From Plantimonas leprariae (lineage in GTDB: Bacteria > Pseudomonadota > Alphaproteobacteria > Rhizobiales > Rhizobiaceae): 64,000 nt of DNA. The DNA is taken from positions 99,005 through 163,004 of the forward strand of contig NZ_VZDO01000013.1 in assembly GCF_008802405.1 (NCBI RefSeq), read 5' to 3'. The translations under genes and the position numbers were made by a program. Of the stretch, positions 56,088 through 64,000 are shown one piece after another. Position 1 is the stretch's first letter; every line of letters starts with the position of its first letter. The notes below the pieces were generated by a model that made no database searches, was not told the origin of the DNA, and saw nothing but the letters and a program-made list of their open reading frames with translations.

Positions 56088-57113
56088 TCAGCCGTGCGGC
56101 ACCAGCATCGCCCGGATCTCGCCCGCCGGCGCCGGAGCGGCGATCGCCGCCGCGGCGTCCTCGAAGTCGACCCGGCGGGTGATCAGCGGCTCGACCTCGA
56201 TCGTGCCGCTCGCGATCAGGTCGGCGGCCCGGGCGTGCGTGAACGGATTGATGAACGAGCTGAGAAGCTGCACCTCCCGGAACAGGAGGTCGAAGGGCTC
56301 GATCGCGACGCTCGCGCCCTGCGGCAGGACGCCGAGCACCAGCACCGTCCCGCCCCGGCAGGCGAGCTTCGGCGCCTGTTCGACGGTTTCGCGAACCCCG
56401 GCCGCCTCGATCACCTTATCCGCGCCGCCGGGCAGGAGGCCGCTCTCGCCGCAGATCGCGGCATGGGCGTCGCCGGCGGAGGGATCGACGGTGGCGGTGG
56501 CTCCGAGCCGTTCGCCGAGCGCCCGCTTGCCCGCGCTGCGGGTGACGAGCACGACGCGCGACGCCCCGGCGAGGCGCGCGAGCTGGACCACGAGGAGGCC
56601 GATCAGGCCGCCGCCGAGCACGACGACGGACTCGCCCGGCCTGATCCCGGCGATGTCCAGGCCGTGGATGGAGCAGGCGAGGGGTTCGCAGAACGCGCCG
56701 TGGACGAGATCGAGATCGTCCGGCAGCCGGTGCGCCTGCGTTTCGGGCAGGCAGACGTAGTCCGCGAAGCCGCCGTCGCGGTGGATGCCGATCGCCTGGA
56801 GGTCGCGGCAGAGATTGACGCGGCCGCGATGGCATTCGGGACAACGCCCGCAGGCGATGTTCGGATCGCCCGTCACCTTCATGCCCGGCCGGAAGCCGGC
56901 CACCTCGGCGCCCGCGGCCTCGACCGTCCCAGCGAACTCGTGGCCGAGCGTCACCGGCGGCCGCGACGGGAACTCGCCGAGAAAGAGATGGCGGTCGGTC
57001 CCGCAGATGCCGCAGGCCGCCACCTTCACCAGGATCTCGTCCGGCTTCGGCACCGGCTTCGCCACATCCCGGACCGCCAGTTTCCCCAAGCCTTCGAGGC
57101 GAATCGCCTTCAT
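56088..57113 (-). CDS. Zinc-dependent alcohol dehydrogenase family protein
   Basis: 341-residue MDR-family polyol dehydrogenase. Catalytic zinc ligands C in AACGICGTDRH and HE in LGHEFAG; structural zinc cysteines in CGRCPECHRGRVNLC. NAD motif VLGGGLIGLLVVQLA near 171-185. It resembles sorbitol/L-iditol and threonine dehydrogenases. It diverges from a ribose-type importer, so it probably oxidises that importer's sugar or polyol. Confidence 0.9.
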   Translation of the reverse strand: MKAIRLEGLGKLAVRDVAKPVPKPDEILVKVAACGICGTDRHLFLGEFPSRPPVTLGHEFAGTVEAAGAEVAGFRPGMKVTGDPNIACGRCPECHRGRVNLCRDLQAIGIHRDGGFADYVCLPETQAHRLPDDLDLVHGAFCEPLACSIHGLDIAGIRPGESVVVLGGGLIGLLVVQLARLAGASRVVLVTRSAGKRALGERLGATATVDPSAGDAHAAICGESGLLPGGADKVIEAAGVRETVEQAPKLACRGGTVLVLGVLPQGASVAIEPFDLLFREVQLLSSFINPFTHARAADLIASGTIEVEPLITRRVDFEDAAAAIAAPAPAGEIRAMLVPHG

Positions 57114-57269
57114 CTTTCCGCTCCCTCCCTCCGCTCGCGCCGCTTCGGCTGTGCCATCGTTCGGCCGGCCGGGCGGGCCACCGGCCTTCCTCCGGCCGGA
57201 CCTCTGCCGTCCGCCGCGCCCGTGCAGGCGCCGGAGGTCGAGGAACGCTGAGTTTTGCCGGCCTCGCAT

Positions 57270-57282
57270 GGCTTGCCAAGCC
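57270..57282. promoter_or_regulatory. Palindrome overlapping a putative promoter
   Basis: GGCTTG-C-CAAGCC, perfect arms, overlapping a possible -35 TTGCCA (57274-57279) with ATAAGC 16 bases downstream, in the 251-base divergent spacer between the dehydrogenase and the importer. A repressor site is plausible but unproven. Confidence 0.4.
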
Positions 57283-57364
57283 GCGAATGTGTTCATAAGC
57301 TCCACCCCATCGACGGGAGGACTCGCGCCGATCCGGGCGTGCGTGTCGAGTTGGGAGAGAGACC

Positions 57365-58360
57365 ATGAATTATGCGGTCCATGCGCGGCGTCGCGTGCTG
57401 GCGATGTTGGGCGGCGCGGCCGTCCTGATGGGAGTGGCGGCAGCCGGAATGGCGTCGGCCTCGGCTCAGCAGCCGACGATCCCGATCATCGTCAAGGACA
57501 CGACGTCCTTCTACTGGCAGATCGTGCTCGCCGGCGCGCGGCAGGCCGGCAAGGACCTCGGCGTCAACGTGCCCGAGCTCGGCGCGCAGGCCGAGACCGA
57601 CATCAACGGCCAGATCTCGATCCTCGAGAACGCGGTCTCCGGCAATCCCGCCGCCGTGGTCATCGCGCCGACGGAGCGCACGGCGCTCGGCGCCCCGATC
57701 ACAGAAGCCGCCCAGTCGGTGCCGGTGATCGGCATCGACTCCTCGGCCGAATCGACGGCCTTCACCTCGTTCCTGACCACCGACAACGTCCAGGGCGGGC
57801 GCATCGCGGCCGACGGCCTCGCCGAGGCGATCAAGGCGAAGACCGGCAAGGTCGCGGGCGACGTCGCCCTCATCACCAACGCGCCGAACGCCGGCTCGCT
57901 GGAGGAGCGCAAGAAGGGCTTCACCGAGCAGCTCGCCGCCAAGTATCCAGACCTGAAGCTCGTCGCCGACCGCTACGCCGACGGCCAGGCCGCGACCGGC
58001 CTCAACATCACGACCGACCTTCTGACCGCCAACCCGAACCTCGTCGGCATCTTCGCCTCGAACCTGATCATGGCGCAGGGCGCCGGGCAGTCGATCGCCG
58101 AGAACAACGCCAAGGACAAGGTCGCGCTGGTCGGCTTCGACAGCGACGACCGCCTCGTCGGCTTCCTGAAGGACGGCGTGATCTCGGCGCTGGTCGTGCA
58201 GGACCCGTACCGGATGGGCTACGACGGCATCAAGACGGCGCTCGCCGCTTCCAAGAAGGAAACGGTCGAGAAAAACGTCGACACGGGTGCGAACCTGATC
58301 ACCACCGCCAACATGAACGAGCCGCGCTCGCAGGAACTCCTGAACCCGAAGGTGAAGTAG
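57365..58360 (+). CDS. Sugar ABC transporter substrate-binding protein
   Basis: 331 residues, with an export signal (ARRRVLAMLGGAAVLMGVAAAG to near SASAQQ). Peripla_BP_4-type: PIIVKDTTSFYWQIVLAGARQAGKDLG, VIAPTERTALGAP and VALVGFDSDDRLVGFLKDG (in parts). ATG follows GGGAGAGAGACC. First gene of a ribose-type importer operon. Sugar unknown. Confidence 0.92.
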   Translation: MNYAVHARRRVLAMLGGAAVLMGVAAAGMASASAQQPTIPIIVKDTTSFYWQIVLAGARQAGKDLGVNVPELGAQAETDINGQISILENAVSGNPAAVVIAPTERTALGAPITEAAQSVPVIGIDSSAESTAFTSFLTTDNVQGGRIAADGLAEAIKAKTGKVAGDVALITNAPNAGSLEERKKGFTEQLAAKYPDLKLVADRYADGQAATGLNITTDLLTANPNLVGIFASNLIMAQGAGQSIAENNAKDKVALVGFDSDDRLVGFLKDGVISALVVQDPYRMGYDGIKTALAASKKETVEKNVDTGANLITTANMNEPRSQELLNPKVK

Positions 58361-58375
58361 CCTCGGGCGACAAAC

Positions 58376-58401
58376 GGCGGGCGCGGACCACCGCGCCCGC
58401 C
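58376..58401 (+). terminator. Strong stem-loop after the binding-protein gene
   Basis: A perfect 11-bp stem, GGCGGGCGCGG and its complement, with a 4-base ACCA loop, 16 bases past the stop. No U-run. Probably a 3' stabiliser or partial terminator that keeps binding-protein mRNA above ATPase and permease mRNA. Confidence 0.55.
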
Positions 58402-58503
58402 ACCGGCCGCAGCCGAAGGTCGGCGGGGTCCGGCGGCGAACGCGCTTCGCCGGGCATCGCCTGTCGCCGCTGCCGTTCGACCCGCCGTTCGGAACCCTCG
58501 ACC

Positions 58504-60042
58504 ATGCCCGTAACCGCCACCGACGCGCTTGCCGCCAGGCACGGTCCGCCGCCGGAAGCCACCGGCGCGCCGATCCTCGAACTGCGCAATCTCGAGAAGC
58601 GCTATGGGCCGGTGCTCGCCCTCCGCCCGTCGGACCTCGCCTTCGTCGAGGGCGAGATCCACGCCATCGTCGGCGAGAACGGCGCCGGCAAGTCGACGCT
58701 GATCAAGCTCCTCACCGGGGTCGTCCGCCGCACCGGCGGCGAGGTCTACTGGCGCGGGCAGCCGGTGGCGCTCGCCACGCCGCAGGAGGCGATCGACCAC
58801 GGCATCAACGCCGTCCACCAGGAGGTCGTGCTCTGCCGCCACCTGTCCGTCGCGGCGAACGTCTTCCTCGGCGACGAGAGCGCGCGGTTCGGCCTGCTTC
58901 GCAAGCGCGAGATGAACCGCGCCGCGCAGGCGATCCTGGACGACCTCGGCTTCCAGATTCCGGCGGAAGCCATGCTCGGCTCGCTCACCATCGGGCAGCA
59001 GCAGCTCGTCGCGACGGCGCGCGCTTCGCTGCGCGGCACCCGCTTCCTGATCTTCGACGAGCCGACCGCCTACCTCACGCGGGCCGAGGCTGCGCAGCTC
59101 TTCGCCCTCATCCGGCGGCTGAAGGCGGAAGGCGTCACCGTCGTCTACATCTCCCACCGCATGGAGGAGGTGTTCGAGCTTGCCGACCGCGTCTCGGTGC
59201 TGCGCGACGGCCTTCTCGTCGGCACGCGCCCGATCGGCGAGACGGACGAGGCCGAACTCGTCGCGATGATGATCAACCGCTCGCTGGAGCAGATCTATCA
59301 CAAGGAGACGATCCCGCTCGGCGCGCCGCTGATCGAGGCGCGGAACCTTTCCGGCGAAGGCTTCGCCGACGTCTCGCTCAGCGTCCGGGCCGGCGAGATC
59401 GTCGGCCTCTACGGCCTGATCGGCGCCGGCCGCAGCGAGTTCGCCCTCAGCCTGTTCGGCCGCAACCCGAAGACGGCCGGCGAGATCCTCTGGAAGGGCC
59501 GGCCGGTCTCCATCGACGGCGAACGCCGGGCGATCGATCTCGGCATCGCGCTGGCGCCCGAAAGCCGCCGCGACCAGGGGCTCGCGCTGAACCTGCCGAT
59601 CGGGCTGAACCTCAACCTGCCCGTCTACGACCGGCTGACGCGTGGGCTCACCATCTCGCGCACCCGCGAGGCCGAGCACGCCGACCGGCAGATCCGCGAC
59701 CTCCAGATCAAGACGCCGAGCCGGCGCACGCTCGCCTCCGCGATGTCCGGCGGCAACCAGCAGAAGATCGTGATCGGCAAGTGGCTGAACCACGGGGCCG
59801 AGCTGTTCATCTTCGACGAGCCGACGGTCGGCGTCGACGTCGGCACCAAGGCCGAGATCTACCGGCTGTTCGGCAAGCTCCTGAAGGGCGGCGCCGGTAT
59901 CCTCTTGATCTCGTCCTACCTGCCGGAAGTCTACGAGCTTTCCGACACGCTGCACGTGTTCCGGGGCGGCCGACTCGTCGATTCGAAGGGCTTCCGCGCG
60001 GCGACGCACGAGGACATCCTCGCGCAGGCGATCGGCGTCTAG
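58504..60042 (+). CDS. Sugar ABC transporter ATP-binding protein (RbsA/MglA type)
   Basis: 512 residues, two ATPase halves. First: GENGAGKSTLIK near 58-69 and LIFDEPTAYLT. Second: degenerate GLIGAGRSEF, signature MSGGNQQKIVIGKW, FIFDEPTVGVDVG. ATG at 58504 precedes MPVTATDALAARHG; the frame is open far upstream but without coding character. Followed 19 bases later by the permease. Confidence 0.93.
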   Translation: MPVTATDALAARHGPPPEATGAPILELRNLEKRYGPVLALRPSDLAFVEGEIHAIVGENGAGKSTLIKLLTGVVRRTGGEVYWRGQPVALATPQEAIDHGINAVHQEVVLCRHLSVAANVFLGDESARFGLLRKREMNRAAQAILDDLGFQIPAEAMLGSLTIGQQQLVATARASLRGTRFLIFDEPTAYLTRAEAAQLFALIRRLKAEGVTVVYISHRMEEVFELADRVSVLRDGLLVGTRPIGETDEAELVAMMINRSLEQIYHKETIPLGAPLIEARNLSGEGFADVSLSVRAGEIVGLYGLIGAGRSEFALSLFGRNPKTAGEILWKGRPVSIDGERRAIDLGIALAPESRRDQGLALNLPIGLNLNLPVYDRLTRGLTISRTREAEHADRQIRDLQIKTPSRRTLASAMSGGNQQKIVIGKWLNHGAELFIFDEPTVGVDVGTKAEIYRLFGKLLKGGAGILLISSYLPEVYELSDTLHVFRGGRLVDSKGFRAATHEDILAQAIGV

Positions 60043-60061
60043 GAGTGAAGGGAAAACCTGC

Positions 60062-61045
60062 ATGACGATCGGGAGCACCAACGCCGACGCGGTCGCTTCG
60101 ACCACGACCACCCGGCGCAACTTTGGCTTCCTGTTCGCGCTGACGCTGCTCGGCCTCCTCGTCGCGCTCTGGGTGTTCCTCGCCTTCGCGACGTCGACCT
60201 TCGCGACCGGCAACAACATCGCGAACCTCCTCCGGCAGGGCTCGATGATCGCGATCCTCGCGATCGGCCAGACCTTCGTCATCATCACCGCCGGCATCGA
60301 CCTTTCGGTCGGCGCGGTCGTCGGCTTCTCGACCACCGTGATCGCCTGGCTCCTGCAGCAGGGCGTGCCGGTGCCGCTCGCGATCGGGCTGACGCTCGTG
60401 ATGGGGCTCGCGATCGGCCTCTTCCACGGCTTCGGTATCGTCCGGATGGGGCTGCCGCCCTTCATCATCACGCTGGCGACACTGACGGCGTTGCGCGGCA
60501 TCGGGCTCGTGATCACCAACGGCTCGACGATCTCGATCACCAACCAGGGCTTCAACCAGTTCTCGCGCGAGAGCTTCCTCGGCATCCCGAACCTCTTCTG
60601 GATGGTGATCCTCGTCGCGGTGCCGTCCTTCGTCTTTCTCCATATGAGCCGCCTCGGCCGCTACCTCTTCGCGGTCGGGTCGAACCCGGAAGCCGCGCGA
60701 CTGTCCGGCGTGAACGTGCCGCGGATGATCTATCTCGCCTATTCGCTGTCGGCCCTCTGCGCCGCCTTTGTCGGCGTGCTTCTCGCCGCCCGCATCGGCG
60801 TCGGCAACGCGACGCAGGCGGAAGGCTGGGAACTGCAGGCGATCGCCTCGACCGTCATCGGCGGCACCTCGCTGTTCGGCGCGATCGGTTCCGTCCAGGG
60901 GCCGCTGATCGGCGCCTTCATCCTGGCGACGATCAACAACGGCGCGAACCTCATGAACGTCAACTCGTTCTGGCAGCGCATCATCACCGGCGTGCTGATC
61001 ATCGTGATCGTCTACTTCGACCAGCTCCGCCGCCGGCGCGGCTGA
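60062..61045 (+). CDS. Sugar ABC transporter permease (RbsC type)
   Basis: 327 residues with multiple membrane segments. ITAGIDLSVGAVVGFSTTVIAW near 78-99 and GSNPEAARLSGVNVPRM near 206-222 are the family signatures. ATG follows AGGAGTGAAGGG. It completes the second ribose-type importer. Confidence 0.93.
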   Translation: MTIGSTNADAVASTTTTRRNFGFLFALTLLGLLVALWVFLAFATSTFATGNNIANLLRQGSMIAILAIGQTFVIITAGIDLSVGAVVGFSTTVIAWLLQQGVPVPLAIGLTLVMGLAIGLFHGFGIVRMGLPPFIITLATLTALRGIGLVITNGSTISITNQGFNQFSRESFLGIPNLFWMVILVAVPSFVFLHMSRLGRYLFAVGSNPEAARLSGVNVPRMIYLAYSLSALCAAFVGVLLAARIGVGNATQAEGWELQAIASTVIGGTSLFGAIGSVQGPLIGAFILATINNGANLMNVNSFWQRIITGVLIIVIVYFDQLRRRRG

Positions 61046-61070
61046 GGCGTCTTCCGGCGAGCCCCGGCGG

Positions 61071-62012
61071 CTAGCGGCCGTCGAAGCGCCGCCAGGCCTC
61101 GACCGCCTCGGCGACGGTCTCGCGTGCCGCCGGAACGAAGCGCCCGGCCGAGACATAGCCGTGAATCTGCCCGGCCCGGCGGCCGATCTGCGTCGACACG
61201 CCCTCGGCGTGGAGCCGTTCGGCATAGGCTTCGCCCTCGTCGTGCAGGATGTCGCAGCCGGCGAGCGCCAGATAAGCCGGCGGCGAACCGGCGAGGCTGG
61301 CCGCGCGCAGCGGCGATACGCGCCAGTCCTCGATGTCGGCGGCGCTTCGCACGTACTGGTCGCGGAACCAGCGCATGGTCCGTGCGGTCAGCCCGAAGCC
61401 GTCCGCGAAGCGCCGGTAGCTGTCGGCGGTCTGGCCCGCATCGGTGTTCGGATAGATCAGCAGCTGCACCGCGACGTGCGGCGCGCGGCCGTCGCGCCCA
61501 TGGAGGGCGAGGACGGCGGCGAGGTTGCCGCCGGCGCTGTCGCCGGCGACCGCGATGCGCGCGGCGTCGATGCCGAACGCCGCCGGCCGCTCCGCCAGCG
61601 CCCGCAAGGTCGCGAGGCAGTCCTCCAGCCCGGCCGGAAAGGGATGCTCCGGCGCGAGGCGGTAGTCCGGGCAGACCACCACGGCCTTCGCCAGGTTGGC
61701 GAACCAGCGGCAGATGTCGTCGTGGGAATCGAGGCCGCCGATGACCCAGCCGCCGCCATGACAGTAGAGGATCGCTGGCGCCGCTTCCGCCGGCGCGCCG
61801 TGACCACGGTGCAGCCGGAGCGGGATCGGCCCGCCCGGTCCCTCGATCCGGAGCTCCCGCGTCTCCGACACCGCTTCCAGCGGGCCTTGCAGGGCGGGAA
61901 AGGCGGCGTCGTAGGCGGCGCGCGCCTCTTCCGCCGTGCCGTCCTCGAAGGGCCGCCCGCCGGCCGAGCGGCCGAGCGCCAGAACCTGTTCTGCGGTCGG
62001 ATCGAGCATCAA
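61071..62012 (-). CDS. Alpha/beta hydrolase, hormone-sensitive-lipase-like esterase
   Basis: 313 residues. Oxyanion motif YCHGGGWVIGG near 83-93, nucleophile GDSAGG near 157-162, later Asp in the CDILHDEG segment and His in GQIHGYV. No signal peptide, so a cytoplasmic carboxylesterase. It lies 42 bases downstream of the IMPase-like gene on the same strand and may be co-transcribed with it, and converges with the permease gene. Confidence 0.92.
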   Translation of the reverse strand: MMLDPTAEQVLALGRSAGGRPFEDGTAEEARAAYDAAFPALQGPLEAVSETRELRIEGPGGPIPLRLHRGHGAPAEAAPAILYCHGGGWVIGGLDSHDDICRWFANLAKAVVVCPDYRLAPEHPFPAGLEDCLATLRALAERPAAFGIDAARIAVAGDSAGGNLAAVLALHGRDGRAPHVAVQLLIYPNTDAGQTADSYRRFADGFGLTARTMRWFRDQYVRSAADIEDWRVSPLRAASLAGSPPAYLALAGCDILHDEGEAYAERLHAEGVSTQIGRRAGQIHGYVSAGRFVPAARETVAEAVEAWRRFDGR

Positions 62013-62054
62013 CCGGTCCCTCCCGGACGGGCGATCGGGGTGAGCCGGCGCCGG

Positions 62055-62861
62055 TCAGCCCCGCATGATGGCTTCGAGTTCACGAAAGACGCTTTCGTTG
62101 CCGGCGACGATCGGATTGCCCTTGCGGAGCCCGTCGCCGGCGAGGAAGTCGTTGGTCCTGAGGCCGGCGGCGCGGACCACGGCGACAGCGCCGAGGCAGT
62201 CCCAGGCATGGATGTGCTGTTCCATGTAGCCGAGGAGCCGGCCGCAGGCGACGTCGCAGAGCATCAGCGCCCCCGATCCGTCGCGGTAGAACATGCCGCC
62301 CGCCTTCAGCAGCCGCTCGAAGGCGGGCAGGAACCGCTCCGGCGGCACGCGCGGGGCGTGGCCGGTCGCCGTGATGCCGTCGCGCACCGAGCGGCCGGGA
62401 TGGCGCTCCATCGGCCGGCCGTTCAGCGTCGCCGGCACGTCGATGCCGCCGGCGAAGAGCTCGCCGCGCGCCGGCGCGAATACCGTGCCGAACTGCACCT
62501 CGTCGTCGGCGACGAAGGCGATCGAGACGCACCAGCTGGAGAGGCCCGAGATGAAGGGTTGTGTCCCGTCGATCGGGTCGACGACCCAGATGCCCTGGCC
62601 CGGCCGGTGGTCGGAGACGCCGGTCTCCTCGCCGAGGAACGCGTCGTCGGGGAAGGCCTCCGCCAGCCGGCGGCGGATCAGCCGCTCGGTCTCGAGATCG
62701 GCCTCGCTCGCCATGTCCTGCAGTCCCTTGGACTGGATCGTCAGCATCTCTCGCCGGCGGAAATAGCCGAGCGCCAGCTCGCCCGCCTCGCGCACGAGGG
62801 CGAGGCCGAACTCGTAGCGCCGCGCGATCCCGGCTCTGTCAGTCGAAGCGTTTTCCGCCAT
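62055..62861 (-). CDS. Inositol monophosphatase family protein (second copy)
   Basis: 268 residues. Metal motifs FLGEET, VVDPIDGTQPF and AWDCLGAVAVV; closer to the sugar/histidinol-phosphatase branch than the copy at 3544-4371. Start overlaps the ROK kinase stop by one base (TGATG). Kinase plus phosphatase in one operon suggests handling of a phosphosugar imported or made by the adjacent system. Confidence 0.9.
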   Translation of the reverse strand: MAENASTDRAGIARRYEFGLALVREAGELALGYFRRREMLTIQSKGLQDMASEADLETERLIRRRLAEAFPDDAFLGEETGVSDHRPGQGIWVVDPIDGTQPFISGLSSWCVSIAFVADDEVQFGTVFAPARGELFAGGIDVPATLNGRPMERHPGRSVRDGITATGHAPRVPPERFLPAFERLLKAGGMFYRDGSGALMLCDVACGRLLGYMEQHIHAWDCLGAVAVVRAAGLRTNDFLAGDGLRKGNPIVAGNESVFRELEAIMRG

Positions 62862-63760
62862 CAGGCATCCCTCCAAAGCCAGGCCGCGCCGCGAACGCCG
62901 CTGGAATCGCCATGCGCCGCGCGGCGGATCGGCGTGTGGAAGACCGGCGAGAAGGTCCGCTTCGCCAGCGCCGGCGGCAGATCGTCGTAGAGCTCGTCGA
63001 CGTTCGACATGCCGCCGCCCATCACGAGGACGTCCGGGTCGAGCGTGTTGACGACGGTTGCGAGGCCCCGCGCGACGCGATCGACGTAGCGGTCCCAGAT
63101 GAGGCCGCAAAGGCGGTCGCCGCCGCGCTTCAGCGCCATGATCTCCGCGGCCTTCGCCATCTTCCCCGTGTGCCGCTCGTATTCCGCCTCGAAGGCGCGG
63201 CCAGACGCCCAGGTTTCGAGGCAGCCGTGCCGGCCGCAATAGCAGGGGCGGCCGGGAAGCTCGGTGATGTCTGGAAAGGGCAGGGGGTTATGCCCCCATT
63301 CGCCGCCGCTGTTGTTCGGCCCGTGATGCGCCCGTCCGCCGACCGCGATCCCTGCGCCGATGCCGGAGCCGAGGATCACGGCGAAGACGACGTTCGCGCC
63401 GCGTCCGGCCCCGTCCAGCGCTTCGGAGGCGGCGAAGCAGTCGGCGTCGTTCTCGACGCGGATCTCGCGGCCGAGCGCTTCGCGAAGGTCGGTCTCGACC
63501 GGCCGTCCGAGCAACCAGGTCGAACTCGCGCCCTTGGCGAGGCGGCTGCGCGGCTCCAGCGAGCCGGGAATGCCGATCCCGAGCGTGCCCGTCCGGCCGG
63601 TCTCGGCTTCGAGCTCCGCCACCATGTCGCCGATCGTGGCGATGCAGCCGGGATAGTCGTGCCGGGGCGTGTCGCGCCGCCGGCGCAGGAGCTCGCGCCC
63701 GTCCGGCTCCATCGCGACGCCCTCGATCTTGGTGCCGCCCCAGTCGATGCCGATCAGCAT
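62861..63760 (-). CDS. ROK family sugar kinase
   Basis: 299 residues. ATP motif IDWGGTKIEGVAM near 4-16, the ROK signature with zinc-binding cysteines PCYCGRHGCLETWASG near 173-188, and catalytic Asp in VENDADCFAASEA. It resembles fructokinase and N-acetylglucosamine kinase (NagK) types. First gene of a minus-strand set with the IMPase and esterase. Confidence 0.92.
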   Translation of the reverse strand: MLIGIDWGGTKIEGVAMEPDGRELLRRRRDTPRHDYPGCIATIGDMVAELEAETGRTGTLGIGIPGSLEPRSRLAKGASSTWLLGRPVETDLREALGREIRVENDADCFAASEALDGAGRGANVVFAVILGSGIGAGIAVGGRAHHGPNNSGGEWGHNPLPFPDITELPGRPCYCGRHGCLETWASGRAFEAEYERHTGKMAKAAEIMALKRGGDRLCGLIWDRYVDRVARGLATVVNTLDPDVLVMGGGMSNVDELYDDLPPALAKRTFSPVFHTPIRRAAHGDSSGVRGAAWLWRDA

Positions 63761-63877
63761 GTGCCTCCCCCTTGGCTCTCCCGTATCAGGCGAGGAGGGC
63801 GGCCGTCGAGGATGCCAGGCGAGCGCGGTCGCAAGACGGCCGGAAGGCCGCTGTGCGGGGGGGTCTGTCCGAAACGC

Positions 63878-63906
63878 CGAAGGCCGGCGTTGGGGGCCGG
63901 CCTTCG
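63878..63906 (-). terminator. Terminator of the minus-strand chemoreceptor gene
   Basis: A perfect 11-bp stem CGAAGGCCGGC/GCCGGCCTTCG with a 7-base loop, about 64 bases past the chemoreceptor stop. On the minus strand it is followed by GGCGTTTCGG, a short T-run. This is the best terminator candidate in the window. Confidence 0.7.
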
Positions 63907-63969
63907 CGGGTTGGGTGCGGTGATGTGTCGACGGCGGGTGGCCGCGGCTTGGTGCTGTCGCTGCCCGTG

Positions 63970-64000
63970 TCAGAACTCTTCCCAGCTGTCGGCGGCGGCC
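63970..64000 (-). CDS. Methyl-accepting chemotaxis protein, C-terminal end only
   Basis: Only the last nine complete codons are in the window: AAADSWEEF then TGA. The xWxxF tail after an acidic/small linker is the CheR-binding pentapeptide found at the C-terminus of many chemoreceptors. A stem-loop terminator follows. The rest of the gene lies beyond base 64000. Confidence 0.55.
   Translation of the reverse strand, partial: AAADSWEEF

Noticed and set aside
56785..58503. Very long open frame running upstream into the sugar ATPase gene
   Set aside because: The upstream part is Arg/Gly/Ala-rich shadow coding opposite or across the dehydrogenase and binding-protein genes; real ATPase similarity begins only at the ATG at 58504.

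Overview
The window is 64 kb of gene-dense, GC-rich DNA with tightly packed operons, many four-base ATGA or GTGA overlaps, and no RNA genes, insertion sequences or CRISPR arrays that I can see. The gene content suggests a free-living heterotrophic alphaproteobacterium, probably Hyphomicrobiales (Rhizobiales): many ABC importers, a urea importer behind a sigma-54 promoter, ribose-type sugar importers, KduI/KduD, and the tail of a chemoreceptor ending in a CheR-type pentapeptide. An Aureimonas-like genus would fit, but that is only an impression. It reads as chromosomal or chromid catabolic sequence, not phage or transposon.

Layout. 1-4371: end of an importer operon (two permeases, ATPase, GDPD-family phosphodiesterase) converging on an inositol-monophosphatase-family gene; phosphodiester or sugar-phosphate scavenging is likely. 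4672-9811: a DUF2252 protein, a catalase-like peroxidase with cytochrome b561, and a glycosyl/glycerophosphotransferase fused to the membrane and periplasmic half of an anti-sigma factor. 9983-17872: a ribose-type importer operon ending in a metallo-beta-lactamase-fold hydrolase, its divergent LacI regulator, a luciferase-like monooxygenase and a sugar-dehydrogenase-like aldo/keto reductase. 17909-24007: a small conserved protein and urtABCDE behind a sigma-54 promoter. 24216-26830: class A beta-lactamase, a cysteine-less AhpD-like protein and a divergent XRE/MmyB-type regulator. 26978-34004: a polyamine-type binding protein overlapping a membrane diguanylate cyclase, a histidine phosphatase, NAD(P)HX dehydratase and a CHASE4-like/PAS/GGDEF/EAL protein. 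34025-41980: small proteins, then a one-strand operon of thioredoxin-like protein, AprA-like flavoprotein, AprB-like ferredoxin and a sulfonate-type ABC importer, followed by an MFS exporter. 42034-43917: LysR/NmrA pair. 44062-51713: uronate cluster (DapA-like, KduD, KduI, GntR, enolase-superfamily enzyme, binding protein and two permeases, no ATPase). 51820-56063: secreted unknown protein, RecQ and a stress-type SDR. 56088-63760: zinc alcohol dehydrogenase, a second ribose-type importer, esterase, a second IMPase-like enzyme and a ROK kinase. The last 31 bases are the end of a chemoreceptor on the minus strand.

The least ordinary parts are the glycosyltransferase/anti-sigma fusion, the AprAB-like pair inside a sulfonate-uptake operon, the polyamine-sensor/GGDEF pair with no transporter, and the lactonase-like gene inside a sugar-import operon.
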